Source: Chelatococcus caeni (GTDB lineage: Bacteria; Pseudomonadota; Alphaproteobacteria; Rhizobiales; Beijerinckiaceae). Taken from it: a stretch of DNA of 64,000 nucleotides. Each line of letters opens with the position of its first letter. Positions within the stretch are counted from its first letter, which is position 1. The position numbers and the translations under genes are program-made. Below, piece by piece: positions 26,474-33,832 of this stretch. Below the pieces are notes generated by a model. That model did no database searches and was not told the origin of the DNA. It worked only from the letters and a program-made list of their open reading frames with translations. The stretch spans positions 558,001 through 622,000 of the forward strand of contig NZ_JACIEN010000001.1 of NCBI RefSeq assembly GCF_014196925.1. The letters are read 5' to 3'.

Positions 26474-27097
26474 TCACCGCTCCAGCAGCAGCCGCATGCC
26501 GAAGGCGGCGAGGAGGGCGCCGAGGATCCGCTCGCCGATCCTGCGGCAGCGCTCATAGACGCGGCGCACTTGCGGCTGCGAGAGGACGAGCGTCACCGCC
26601 CCGTACCACGCGACCTCGATGGCATAGGCGCCCGCCAGGATGGCCAGCTTCGCCGCCAGCGAGGTCTCGGGCGGGACGGCGGCAGCGTAGAGGCCGACGA
26701 AGAAGGCGATCGCTTTCGGGTTCGACAGGCACATGACGAAGCCGCGCCTGAAGCCGGGCATGAAGCGCGACTCGTCCGCTCCGTCTGCCGCGGCGAGCGG
26801 GCGGGCGGCGCTGCGCCATCCCTCGATGCCGAGCCAGATGAGATAGAGGCCGCCGGCGATCTGGACGGCACGCGCCAGCCAGCCGATCTCGGCAAGGATG
26901 ACGGAGAGCCCCGCCATGGTGAGCACCGCATAGATGGTCGCGGCGCTTGCGAGGCCGAAGGTGGCGCCGTAGGCGGCGCGCCGCTCGCCGGCGGCGGCCA
27001 TGCGCGAGACGAGCGCGAAGCTCGGCCCCGGGCTGACCACGATGGCGGCATAGATCGTCAGGGTGGCCGCGATGGTGGCGATGTCGGCCGCGGTCAT
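26474..27097 (-). CDS. LysE/RhtB-family amino acid exporter
   Basis: A 207-residue inner-membrane translocator with about six hydrophobic segments. It opens with the family signature IVVSPGPSFALVSRMAAAGERRAAYGATFG, whose first part is the SPGP turn. It carries NPKAIAFFVGLYA in the middle. Members export lysine, homoserine, threonine or related metabolites; specificity is not readable. Its ATG overlaps the stop of the upstream PaiB-like gene (ATGA), so the two are co-translated. Confidence 0.92.
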   Translation of the reverse strand: MTAADIATIAATLTIYAAIVVSPGPSFALVSRMAAAGERRAAYGATFGLASAATIYAVLTMAGLSVILAEIGWLARAVQIAGGLYLIWLGIEGWRSAARPLAAADGADESRFMPGFRRGFVMCLSNPKAIAFFVGLYAAAVPPETSLAAKLAILAGAYAIEVAWYGAVTLVLSQPQVRRVYERCRRIGERILGALLAAFGMRLLLER

Positions 27098-27741
27098 GGG
27101 TTTGACACCCCGCCGTAATCCCGCACCAGCCGCTCCATCCGCGCGGCCTGCGGGTCGGTCTCGGCGGCGAGGCCTTCGGCGACGCCGATGCGGTCGGGGG
27201 CGGGGCGGTTCTGGCTCACCTTCCACTTGCCGTCGATGGCCTCGATCGTCATCTCGATGCCGACGATGCCCTTGAGCTGCGCCGCCACGAAGTCTTCCGG
27301 CGCGTCCGTCACGGCCCAGGGCTCCATGCGGCCGCCCTCGTGCTGCGCGGTCAGCGCCGTGATCTGGCGCCGCAGCCACTCCTTGTCCTCGATGACGCGC
27401 ACGGGGCCGCGCACCTGCACGATGGCGTAGTTCCAGGTCGGCACGACCTTGCCGGTTTCCTTCTTCGTCTCGTACCAGGAAGGCGTGACATAGGTGTCGA
27501 CGCCCTGGAAGACGGCGAGGGCGGGCTCACCGGCCGCGAGCGCCTGCCATTGCCGGTTGGCGCGGGCCAGATGCGCCCTGAGCACACCCTTGGGCGCCGC
27601 TTCCGCATCGAGCAGGAACGGCACCGGGTTGGCGAGGGGGCCGTCCTCGCCCGAGGTGATCATAAGGCCGAGCGGATGGGCGCGGATCAGCGCGTGCTGG
27701 ACCTCGAGCCTCTCCTCGCGGAAATGCGGCGGCTGGTACAT
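27094..27741 (-). CDS. FMN-binding PaiB-like protein
   Basis: A 215-residue protein of the PaiB/FMN-binding negative transcriptional regulator family, with a split-barrel flavin fold. MYQPPHFRE at the start, HPLGLMITSG, PVPFLLD, VFQGVDTYVTPSWYETKKETGKVVPTWNY (in two stretches) and KGIVGIEMTIE are all family hallmarks. Bacillus PaiB represses sporulation genes; in proteobacteria the role is unclear, and an oxidoreductase-like or stress role is possible. It is the first gene of an operon with a LysE exporter. Confidence 0.9.
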   Translation of the reverse strand: MYQPPHFREERLEVQHALIRAHPLGLMITSGEDGPLANPVPFLLDAEAAPKGVLRAHLARANRQWQALAAGEPALAVFQGVDTYVTPSWYETKKETGKVVPTWNYAIVQVRGPVRVIEDKEWLRRQITALTAQHEGGRMEPWAVTDAPEDFVAAQLKGIVGIEMTIEAIDGKWKVSQNRPAPDRIGVAEGLAAETDPQAARMERLVRDYGGVSNP

Positions 27742-27929
27742 CGAATTCCTCCATCGGCCCCGCGGCCGCGGTCGCGCGCGCGCCTCAGGCCTATTCTTAA
27801 GCGTCTTCGCGTTGCTGTGCCACGGGCGCGGTTGCGTCCTGGCGAGCGGCTATGCGAGTGGCAGGCCGTGCCCGATCTTTTTGCAACATGCCGCGTTGCA
27901 CAAAACGGCGGCATGAGCATGATGCGGGC

Positions 27930-28532
27930 ATGCCCCGTGCGTCGCTCGCCATTCTCGTGATCGATGAAAACCGCATCCGCGCCTCCATCATCGAGGCGGG
28001 GCTGCGCGAGGCCGGCCATGACAACGTCGCCCTGGTGCACGACGTGACGGGCATCGCCCGCCGCATCGCCGAGATCAACCCCGACGTCATCGTCATCGAC
28101 CTCGAGAACCCCAACCGCGACATGTTGGAGAACATGTTCCAGCTCTCGCGGGCCGTGAAGCGCCCCATCGCCATGTTCGTCGACCGCTCCGACCAGGCCT
28201 CCATCGAGGCGGCGGTCGAGGCCGGCGTGTCGGCCTATGTCGTCGACGGGCTGAAGCAGGAGCGGGTCAAGCCCATCCTCGACATGGCCATCAGCCGCTT
28301 CAACGCCTTCGCCCGCCTGGCGCGGGAGCTGGAGGAAGCGCGCAGCGAGCTCGCCGACCGAAAGCTGGTCGAGCGCGCCAAGGGCATCCTCATGAAGTCG
28401 CGCGGCATGACGGAGGAGGCGGCCTATGCCCTGCTGCGCAAGACCGCGATGAACCAGAACCGCAAGATCGCCGAGATCGCCCAGAGCCTCGTGACCGCCG
28501 CGGGGCTGCTCGAACCGGGAGACGACGCATGA
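27930..28532 (+). CDS. nasT: NasT: ANTAR-domain response regulator, nitrate-responsive antiterminator
   Basis: A 200-residue cytoplasmic protein. The N-terminal receiver-like domain (residues 5-120) keeps an Asp57 in VIVIDLENP but lacks the usual Lys-containing end motif (MFVDRSD instead). It fits the NasT pseudo-receiver type, which is controlled by NasS binding and not by a kinase. The C-terminal ANTAR RNA-binding domain (about 140-195) reads KLVERAKGILMKSRGMTEEAAYALLRK in two stretches. NasT frees nitrate/nitrite operons from leader termination. Two fitting leaders lie at 30098-30260 and 33667-33832. Confidence 0.93.
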   Translation: MPRASLAILVIDENRIRASIIEAGLREAGHDNVALVHDVTGIARRIAEINPDVIVIDLENPNRDMLENMFQLSRAVKRPIAMFVDRSDQASIEAAVEAGVSAYVVDGLKQERVKPILDMAISRFNAFARLARELEEARSELADRKLVERAKGILMKSRGMTEEAAYALLRKTAMNQNRKIAEIAQSLVTAAGLLEPGDDA

Positions 28533-29767
28533 GCGAGGCGCCTTACGAGATCGCCGCCGGCTTCATGCCGCTGCTCGACAGCGCGCTCGTCGTGGCGGCG
28601 CACGAGAAGGGCTTCGCCGAGGCCGAGGGCGTCGCGCTCAAGCTGGTGCGCGAGACCTCCTGGGCCAATATCCGCGACAGGCTCGCGGTCGGCCATTTCC
28701 AGGTCGCGCACGTGCTGGCGCCGATGCCGATCGCCTGCAACCTCGGCCTGACGCCGCTCGCGGCGCGCTCGGTGGTGCCGATGGCGCTCGGCCTCGGCGG
28801 CAATGCCGTCACGGTCGCCAACGCCCTGTGGCAGGCGATGGCCGGGCACGGCGCCGTGCCGGACCTCGGCCCGCGCGCGGCGGGGGAGGCGCTGCGCGCC
28901 GTGGTGAGGGAGCGTGGCCGGCAGGGCCTGCCGCCGCTGCGCTTCGCCGTCGTCCACCCGCACTCCGGCCACAACTACGACCTGCGCTACTGGCTCGCCG
29001 CCTGCGGCATCGATCCCGACCGGGCGGTGGAGATCGTCATCCTGCCGCCGCCTTTGATGGCGGATGCGCTCGGCTCCGGCGTCGTCGACGGCTATTGCGT
29101 CGGCGAGCCGTGGAACACGGCGGCCGTGATGCTGGGCACGGGCCGCATCGCGACCGTGAAGGCGAAGATCTGGCGCTCCAGCCCCGAGAAGGTGCTCGCC
29201 GCCGACGCCCGCTGGGCCGAGGCTGCGCCCGAGGCGCTGGCGGCCCTGCTGCGCGCGCTCTATCGCTCGGCCGAGTGGTGCGCCGATCCGGCCAACCGGC
29301 AGGAGCTCGCCGCCATCCTGTCCGCGTCCGCCTATGTCGGCCGGCCGGCCGAATGGCTGATGCCGGCGCTCACGGGCCGCCTCGCCATCGGGCCCGATGC
29401 GGCGATGGCGGTCGAGGACTTCTTCGTGCCGCAGGCGCGGGGCGCCACCTTCCCGTGGAAGAGCCACGCGCTCTGGTTCTACAGCCAGATGGCGCGCTGG
29501 GGGCAGGTGCTCCACACGCCGGCGAATGCGGCCGTCGCGCGTGAGACCTACCGGCCCGATCTCTACCGCGCCGCGCTGAAGCCGCTCGGCGTCGCGCTGC
29601 CCGGCGCCAATGCCAAGGTGGAGGGCGCGCTGACGCGGCCGACCCCCGTCGGCTCGGCCGGCGCCAGCCTGATCCTCGGCCCCGACGGCTTCTTCGACGG
29701 CAGCCTGTTCGATCCGGACGATCTTGACGCCTATATCGCCGCGCAGGGGGCGGCCGAGGCGGTGTGA
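28529..29767 (+). CDS. nasS: NasS: cytoplasmic nitrate/nitrite sensor (NrtA-like)
   Basis: A 412-residue protein of the nitrate-binding NrtA/CmpA family without a signal peptide, as expected for the NasS sensor. Shared motifs with the NrtA at 30261 include GYCVGEPWN against CFCVGEPWN, and FPWKSHALWF against YPWKSLDTWF. NasS holds NasT inactive until nitrate or nitrite binds, then releases it. Its ATG overlaps the nasT stop by 4 bases. The order nasT-nasS is the reverse of some published nasST operons. Confidence 0.92.
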   Translation: MSEAPYEIAAGFMPLLDSALVVAAHEKGFAEAEGVALKLVRETSWANIRDRLAVGHFQVAHVLAPMPIACNLGLTPLAARSVVPMALGLGGNAVTVANALWQAMAGHGAVPDLGPRAAGEALRAVVRERGRQGLPPLRFAVVHPHSGHNYDLRYWLAACGIDPDRAVEIVILPPPLMADALGSGVVDGYCVGEPWNTAAVMLGTGRIATVKAKIWRSSPEKVLAADARWAEAAPEALAALLRALYRSAEWCADPANRQELAAILSASAYVGRPAEWLMPALTGRLAIGPDAAMAVEDFFVPQARGATFPWKSHALWFYSQMARWGQVLHTPANAAVARETYRPDLYRAALKPLGVALPGANAKVEGALTRPTPVGSAGASLILGPDGFFDGSLFDPDDLDAYIAAQGAAEAV

Positions 29768-29802
29768 GGGGCGGCTATGATACCAGTTGCCCTGATCACG
29801 AC

Positions 29803-29892
29803 CGTCATGCCCGCGCTTGTCGCGGGCATCCACGCCTTGCACGGTGAGCAAGATCAAAGGCGTGGATGGCCGGGACGAGCCCGGCCATGACG
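29803..29892. repeat. Family A cruciform palindrome, copy 7
   Basis: A full copy between nasS and the nrtA control region. The left stem GCCCGCG/CGCGGGC and right stem GGCCGGG/CCCGGCC are in swapped order relative to copy 1. The inner stem ATCCACGCCTT/AAAGGCGTGGAT is intact. It may separate nasS transcription from the nitrate promoter. Confidence 0.85.
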
Positions 29893-29936
29893 GATTGGAT
29901 GCGTCGGAAGGCAAGCTGACTGCATTTTCAGCATCC

Positions 29937-29960
29937 TTGTGCGCTGCACAATAAAGGTGC
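29937..29960. promoter_or_regulatory. NtrC-like upstream activating site of nrtABD
   Basis: The 15-base palindrome TTGTGCGCTGCACAA (29937-29951) overlaps TGCACAATAAAGGTGC (29945-29960), which has the GCAC-N7-GTGC pattern of NtrC enhancers. It lies about 120 bases before a sigma-54 promoter. The identical palindrome occurs at the same distance before narK. Confidence 0.65.
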
Positions 29961-30071
29961 GGTGTGCCGCCGCGATCTGACCAAGCCTTGGTCGCTTGTC
30001 CACAGGCCTCTGTTCGCGTTCCCGAGAATTAGTCCATTGTGAAACCACACAATTCCGGCGCGTGGCGGACT

Positions 30072-30087
30072 TGGCACGCTTCCTGCG
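30072..30087 (+). promoter_or_regulatory. Sigma-54 promoter of nrtABD
   Basis: TGGCACGCTTCCTGC has the invariant GG (30073-30074) and GC (30085-30086) exactly 10 bases apart. It matches the consensus TGGCAC-N5-TTGCW at all but one of the core bases. Transcription should start near 30098, just before the conserved leader. Confidence 0.75.
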
Positions 30088-30097
30088 TTGCCCTTCC

Positions 30098-30260
30098 GTG
30101 AGGCCATAGGGCCGACATAGGGCGTCCAGCGTCGGGCGCTGCTGGCAAAGCTGCCGATCAGGGAAAGCGCGTCCGGGAGGAGGGCGCCTGTTCCTGGCCG
30201 GCGGCTTTTTTGTTGCGCAGCACACCGATCGCGGATGCCGCCTGCTCCAGAGGGGACGAC
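30098..30260 (+). ncRNA. NasT-responsive leader RNA of nrtABD
   Basis: This transcribed leader carries a block shared with the narK leader. AGGGCCGACATA is at 30108-30119, followed by a GGCGTCC segment. The stem-loop GGC-AAAGCT-GCC is at 30144-30155; its six-base loop has A at position 1 and G at position 4, the ANTAR target pattern. An intrinsic terminator follows before nrtA. The expected action is that nitrate frees NasT from NasS, NasT binds the loops, and the terminator does not form. Structure is seen; the mechanism is inferred from characterised NasT and NasR systems. Confidence 0.75.
30173..30211 (+). terminator. Intrinsic terminator in nrtABD leader
   Basis: The stem CCGG-AGGA (30173-30181, one base bulged) pairs with TCCT-CCGG (30192-30201, two bases between). 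Three to four bases later come six T (30206-30211). It ends 49 bases before the nrtA start, so it can switch the operon off. Confidence 0.65.
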
Positions 30261-31571
30261 ATGAAACGGACGCAGACGACCACCCTTTCCATGGCTCCCG
30301 GGCGCCGTGCCTTCCTGAAGGGGGCTGGCGCCACCGCGACCTTCCTCGCCGCCAAGGCGCTGCTGCCGGCCGGCGCCCATGCCGCCGGCTCGGGCCCCGA
30401 GGTCACCGGCGCGCGCCTCGGCTACATCGCGCTCACCGATTCCGCCCCGCTGATCATCGCCAAGGAGAAGGGCTTCTTCGCCAAATACGAGGTGCCGGAC
30501 GTCGCCATCGAGAAACAGGCGTCCTGGGGTGCGACGCGTGACAACATGGCGCTCGGCGGCGGCGCCGGCGGCATCGACGGCGGCCACATCCTGAGGCCGA
30601 AGGTCCACCTCTATTCCTCCGGCGCCGTGATGCAGAACGGCCAGAAGCTGCCGATGTACACGCTCCTCAACCTCAACGAGGACTGTCAGGGCATCTCCGT
30701 CGCGCAGGAATATGCCGAGACGGGCGTGAAGCTCGATTCCGGTGCCTTGAAGGAGGCTTTCGCCAGGAAGAAGGCGTCCGGCAAGGACGTGACGGCCGCC
30801 ATGACCTTCCCCGGCGGCACGCACGACCTGTGGATCCGCTACTGGCTTGCCGCCGGCGGCATCGACCCGGACAAGGACCTCAACCTCATCGTCGTGCCGC
30901 CGCCGCAGATGGTGGCCAACATGAAGGTGGGCAACATGGACTGCTTCTGCGTCGGCGAGCCGTGGAACGAGCAGCTCGTCAACCAGAAGATCGGCTTCAC
31001 CGCGACGACCACGGGGGAGATCTGGTTCCGCCATCCGGAGAAGGTGCTCGGCATGCGCGCCGACTGGGTGGACAAGAACCCGAAGGCGACCCTCGCCATC
31101 CTGATGGCGGTGATGGAAGCCCAGCAGTGGTGCGAGAAACAGGAGAACAAGCAGGAGATGGCCGAGATCATCGGCCGGCGCCAATGGTACAACGTGCCGG
31201 TCAAGGACATCATCGGCCGCATCAAGGGCGACATCAACTACGGCAACGGCCGCACCGTCGCCGGCTCCGACCTGCTCATGAAGTTCTGGGGCGAGAAGGG
31301 CGAGACGTCCTATCCGTGGAAGAGCCTCGACACCTGGTTCATGATCGAGAACATCCGCTGGGGCAAGTTCCCCGCGTCGGTCGACGTCAAGGCCATGGTC
31401 GACGCCACCAACCGCTCGGACCTGTGGCTCGCGGCCGCCAAGGGCCTCGGCCTTGCCGACTTGCCGGCCGGTGACAGCCGCGGCGTGGAAAAGTTCTTCG
31501 ACGGCAAGACCTTCGATCCCGAGAACCCCTCCGCCTATCTCGACAGCCTCGCCATCAAGGCCGTCTCGTGA
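30261..31571 (+). CDS. nrtA: Nitrate ABC transporter substrate-binding protein
   Basis: A 436-residue periplasmic protein of the NrtA family. The N-terminus is a Tat-type leader with GRRAFLKGAGA, so export of the folded, possibly metal-bound protein is likely. The mature part has the nitrate-site features MTFPGGTHDLWIRYWLAAGG and CVGEPWNEQLV. GGGGAC precedes ATG 30261. It is the first gene of nrtA-nrtB-nrtD and delivers nitrate to the inner-membrane pump for NasA. Confidence 0.93.
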   Translation: MKRTQTTTLSMAPGRRAFLKGAGATATFLAAKALLPAGAHAAGSGPEVTGARLGYIALTDSAPLIIAKEKGFFAKYEVPDVAIEKQASWGATRDNMALGGGAGGIDGGHILRPKVHLYSSGAVMQNGQKLPMYTLLNLNEDCQGISVAQEYAETGVKLDSGALKEAFARKKASGKDVTAAMTFPGGTHDLWIRYWLAAGGIDPDKDLNLIVVPPPQMVANMKVGNMDCFCVGEPWNEQLVNQKIGFTATTTGEIWFRHPEKVLGMRADWVDKNPKATLAILMAVMEAQQWCEKQENKQEMAEIIGRRQWYNVPVKDIIGRIKGDINYGNGRTVAGSDLLMKFWGEKGETSYPWKSLDTWFMIENIRWGKFPASVDVKAMVDATNRSDLWLAAAKGLGLADLPAGDSRGVEKFFDGKTFDPENPSAYLDSLAIKAVS

Positions 31572-31624
31572 AAGCCGGCCGGCGGCCTGCGCCGGCCCCT
31601 TCCGCCAAAACGAGGGCAAGCCCC

Positions 31625-32521
31625 ATGACATTGCCGTCCATCAAGGGCGATGCGATCGCCGCATTCCCCGCCGAGCGCCAGAAGGCGACGGTGGTGACGC
31701 TTCCGCCCGCCGTGTCCCGCAGATTCGATATCACCGCTCTTGCCACGCGGCTCGCACAATCCATCGTCCCGCCGCTCGTCGTCCTCCTCGTCCTCCTCGC
31801 CGTGTGGCAGGTGGCCTTCTCCGGGCCCGGCTCGTCGCTGCCGCCGCCGAGCGAGATCTGGAACGAGAGCAGCGACCTCATCCTCGACCCGTTCTTCGTC
31901 AACGGCACGCAGGACATCGGCCTCGGCTGGCGCGTCATCGTCTCGCTGGAGCGGGTCGCCATCGGCTTCGGCCTCGCCGCTGTGGCGGGCGTGCTGCTCG
32001 GCGCGCTCGTCGGCCAGTCGGTGTGGATGATGCGCGGGCTCGATCCGATCTTCCAGGTTCTGCGCACGGTGCCGCCGCTCGCCTGGCTGCCGATCTCGCT
32101 CGCCGCCTTCATGGATTCCCGGCCGTCGGCGATCTTCGTCATCTTCATCACGGCCATCTGGCCGGTGATCATCAACACCGCCGCCGGCGTGCGCAACATC
32201 CCTGAGGACTACCGCAACGTCGCCCGCGTGCTGCGCCTCAACCAGGTGGAGTTCTTCTTCAAGATCATGGTGCCCGCGGCGGCGCCCTACATCTTCTCGG
32301 GGCTCAGGATCGGCGCCGGCCTCTCCTGGCTCGCCATCGTCGCGGCCGAGATGCTGACGGGCGGCGTCGGCATCGGCTTCTTCATCTGGGATGCGTGGAA
32401 CTCCTCGCGCCTCACCGACATCATCGTGGCGCTCGTCTACATCGGCCTCGTCGGCTTCCTGCTCGACCGGCTGGTCGGCTTCGTCGGCGTCATCGTCACC
32501 CGCGGCGCCGCGGCCAGCTGA
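31625..32521 (+). CDS. nrtB: Nitrate ABC transporter permease
   Basis: A 298-residue inner-membrane permease of the NrtB/SsuC class with about six segments. The EAA-type loop for ATPase docking reads EDYRNVARVLRLNQVEFFFKIMVPAAAPY in two stretches near residue 205. ATG 31625 follows GAGGGCAAG. It lies 53 bases after nrtA and 12 bases before nrtD. It forms the channel for nitrate import. Confidence 0.92.
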   Translation: MTLPSIKGDAIAAFPAERQKATVVTLPPAVSRRFDITALATRLAQSIVPPLVVLLVLLAVWQVAFSGPGSSLPPPSEIWNESSDLILDPFFVNGTQDIGLGWRVIVSLERVAIGFGLAAVAGVLLGALVGQSVWMMRGLDPIFQVLRTVPPLAWLPISLAAFMDSRPSAIFVIFITAIWPVIINTAAGVRNIPEDYRNVARVLRLNQVEFFFKIMVPAAAPYIFSGLRIGAGLSWLAIVAAEMLTGGVGIGFFIWDAWNSSRLTDIIVALVYIGLVGFLLDRLVGFVGVIVTRGAAAS

Positions 32522-32533
32522 GGGAGAAGACCC

Positions 32534-33331
32534 ATGAGCGCCTATCTCAAGCTCGACTACATCGGCAAGAGTTTCTCGCGCGGCGGCAAGGTGAGCGAGG
32601 TCCTGCGCGACATCCGCCTCACCATCGACGAGGGCGAGTTCGTCTCCATCATCGGCCATTCCGGCTGCGGCAAGTCGACCCTGCTCAACCTCGTCGCCGG
32701 CCTGACGCCGGTCTCCTCCGGCGCCGTGCTCCTGGAGAACAGGGAGGTCAATGCGCCGGGGCCGGACCGCGCCGTCGTCTTCCAGAACCACTCGCTGCTG
32801 CCGTGGCTCAGCGTCTACGACAACGTGGCGCTCGCCGTCACCAAGGTCTTCCGCGGCCGGAAAAGCAAGGCCGAGCGGCACGCGTGGATCATGGAGAACC
32901 TCGACCTCGTGCAGATGGCCCACGCGGCCGACAAGCGGCCGGGCGAGATCTCCGGCGGCATGAAGCAGCGCGTCGGCATCGCCCGGGCGCTCGCCATGGA
33001 GCCGAAGATCCTGCTGCTCGACGAGCCCTTCGGCGCCCTCGACGCGCTGACCCGCGCCCATCTGCAGGACCAGATGATGGATATCCACGCGCGGCTCGGC
33101 AACACGATGATCATGATCACGCATGACGTCGACGAGGCCGTGCTCCTCTCCGACCGCATCGTGATGATGACCAACGGGCCGGCCGCCACCATCGGCGAGG
33201 TGCTGGAGGTGCCGCTGCCCCGCCCGCGCGAGCGCCTGGCGCTCGCCTCCGACCGCACCTACCTGCGCTGTCGCGAGGCGGTGCTGAAGTTCCTCTACGA
33301 GCGCCACCGCTTCGTGGAGGCCGCGGCGTAG
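32534..33331 (+). CDS. nrtD: Nitrate ABC transporter ATP-binding protein
   Basis: A 265-residue cytoplasmic ATPase. Walker A is GHSGCGKST near residue 43, signature ISGGMKQR near 143, and Walker B ILLLDEPFGALD near 160. It follows the SsuB/TauB-like pattern seen in nitrate, cyanate and sulfonate systems; the operon context assigns nitrate. There is no fused NrtA-like domain, unlike cyanobacterial NrtC. Confidence 0.92.
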   Translation: MSAYLKLDYIGKSFSRGGKVSEVLRDIRLTIDEGEFVSIIGHSGCGKSTLLNLVAGLTPVSSGAVLLENREVNAPGPDRAVVFQNHSLLPWLSVYDNVALAVTKVFRGRKSKAERHAWIMENLDLVQMAHAADKRPGEISGGMKQRVGIARALAMEPKILLLDEPFGALDALTRAHLQDQMMDIHARLGNTMIMITHDVDEAVLLSDRIVMMTNGPAATIGEVLEVPLPRPRERLALASDRTYLRCREAVLKFLYERHRFVEAAA

Positions 33332-33352
33332 GAGCAGCGCGAGGTCTCCAAT

Positions 33353-33460
33353 CCCCTCCCCCTTGCGGGGAGGGGTAGGGGTCTGGGTGGTCAGCATGCA
33401 GGAGGCCGTGTCCTTGCGTCCTGCCCCCCACCCCCAACCCCTCCCCGCAAGGGGGAGGGG
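33353..33460. repeat. Family B C/G-skewed inverted repeat, copy 1
   Basis: Two perfect 23-base arms, 33353-33375 (CCCCTCCCCCTTGCGGGG then AGGGG) and 33438-33460, are exact reverse complements. A further imperfect pairing of GGGG/CCCC runs extends inward over a 108-base element. It lies just after nrtD, where it could fold as a strong transcript-ending hairpin. Confidence 0.85.
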
Positions 33461-33505
33461 AGCAGTCGCGCTCCTTGCAGCAAGGCACGCGTCGAGCCCG
33501 ACGCG

Positions 33506-33530
33506 TTGTGCGCTGCACAAGAAATGGGCG
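33506..33530. promoter_or_regulatory. NtrC-like upstream activating site of narK-nirBD-nasA
   Basis: This is the same 15-base palindrome TTGTGCGCTGCACAA (33506-33520) as before nrtA. It overlaps TGCACAAGAAATGGGCG (GCAC-N7-GGGC, one base off the NtrC pattern). It lies about 120 bases before the sigma-54 promoter, the same spacing as in the other operon. Confidence 0.6.
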
Positions 33531-33640
33531 GATTGCTGCGCCGCTCAGCAATTCGGCAGGGCAGGGCAGAGGCTGCCAAACCGCCGGCAAAGCGCTCCAA
33601 CGTATTGTAACAACTAAAAATTCGCCTCCTTCCTTTGAGT

Positions 33641-33656
33641 TGGCACGCCTCGTGCA
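33641..33656 (+). promoter_or_regulatory. Sigma-54 promoter of narK-nirBD-nasA-cysG
   Basis: TGGCACGCCTCGTGCA has GG (33642-33643) and GC (33654-33655) separated by 10 bases, with only one mismatch to the TTGCA half. The surrounding bases are AT-richer than the genome average. The start point is expected near 33667. Confidence 0.75.
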
Positions 33657-33666
33657 AGAAAGAGGG

Positions 33667-33832
33667 CGAAGGCCGTCAGGGCCGACATATGGCGTCCAAG
33701 GGCGGGCGCCGCAGGCAAAGCTGCCGATCGGGTGAACCCGCGCTTCCGCCGGAGGAGGTGCGTGCGGCCCGGCCGGCGGCTTTTTTGTTTTGCTTTTCCA
33801 ATCGCGGCCGCGGGCCGCCAACGGAGCCGATG
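33667..33832 (+). ncRNA. NasT-responsive leader RNA of narK operon
   Basis: A second copy of the nitrate leader. AGGGCCGACATA is at 33678-33689 with GGCGTCC after it, and the stem-loop GGC-AAAGCT-GCC is at 33714-33725 with CGATC following. A terminator comes just before the ribosome site. Conservation against the nrtA leader is confined to the loop block, and the linker before the terminator differs, as expected if the conserved part is the protein-binding target. Confidence 0.75.
33746..33786 (+). terminator. Intrinsic terminator in narK leader
   Basis: The perfect 7-base stem CCGCCGG (33746-33752) / CCGGCGG (33773-33779) is followed one base later by six T (33781-33786). It sits 47 bases before the narK start. 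Confidence 0.8.

Noticed and set aside
25907-26474. Extension of the islet to the LysE gene
   Set aside because: The att-like repeat ends at 25907, and the following small ORF looks like a resident conserved gene; base composition rises again after it.
30098-30260. Metabolite riboswitch before nrtA
   Set aside because: The conserved block matches an ANTAR protein target with a terminator, and the same block precedes narK; no known riboswitch core is seen.
33353-33460. IS element or MITE with transposase
   Set aside because: There is no transposase frame and no clear target-site duplication; the element is listed only as an inverted repeat family.
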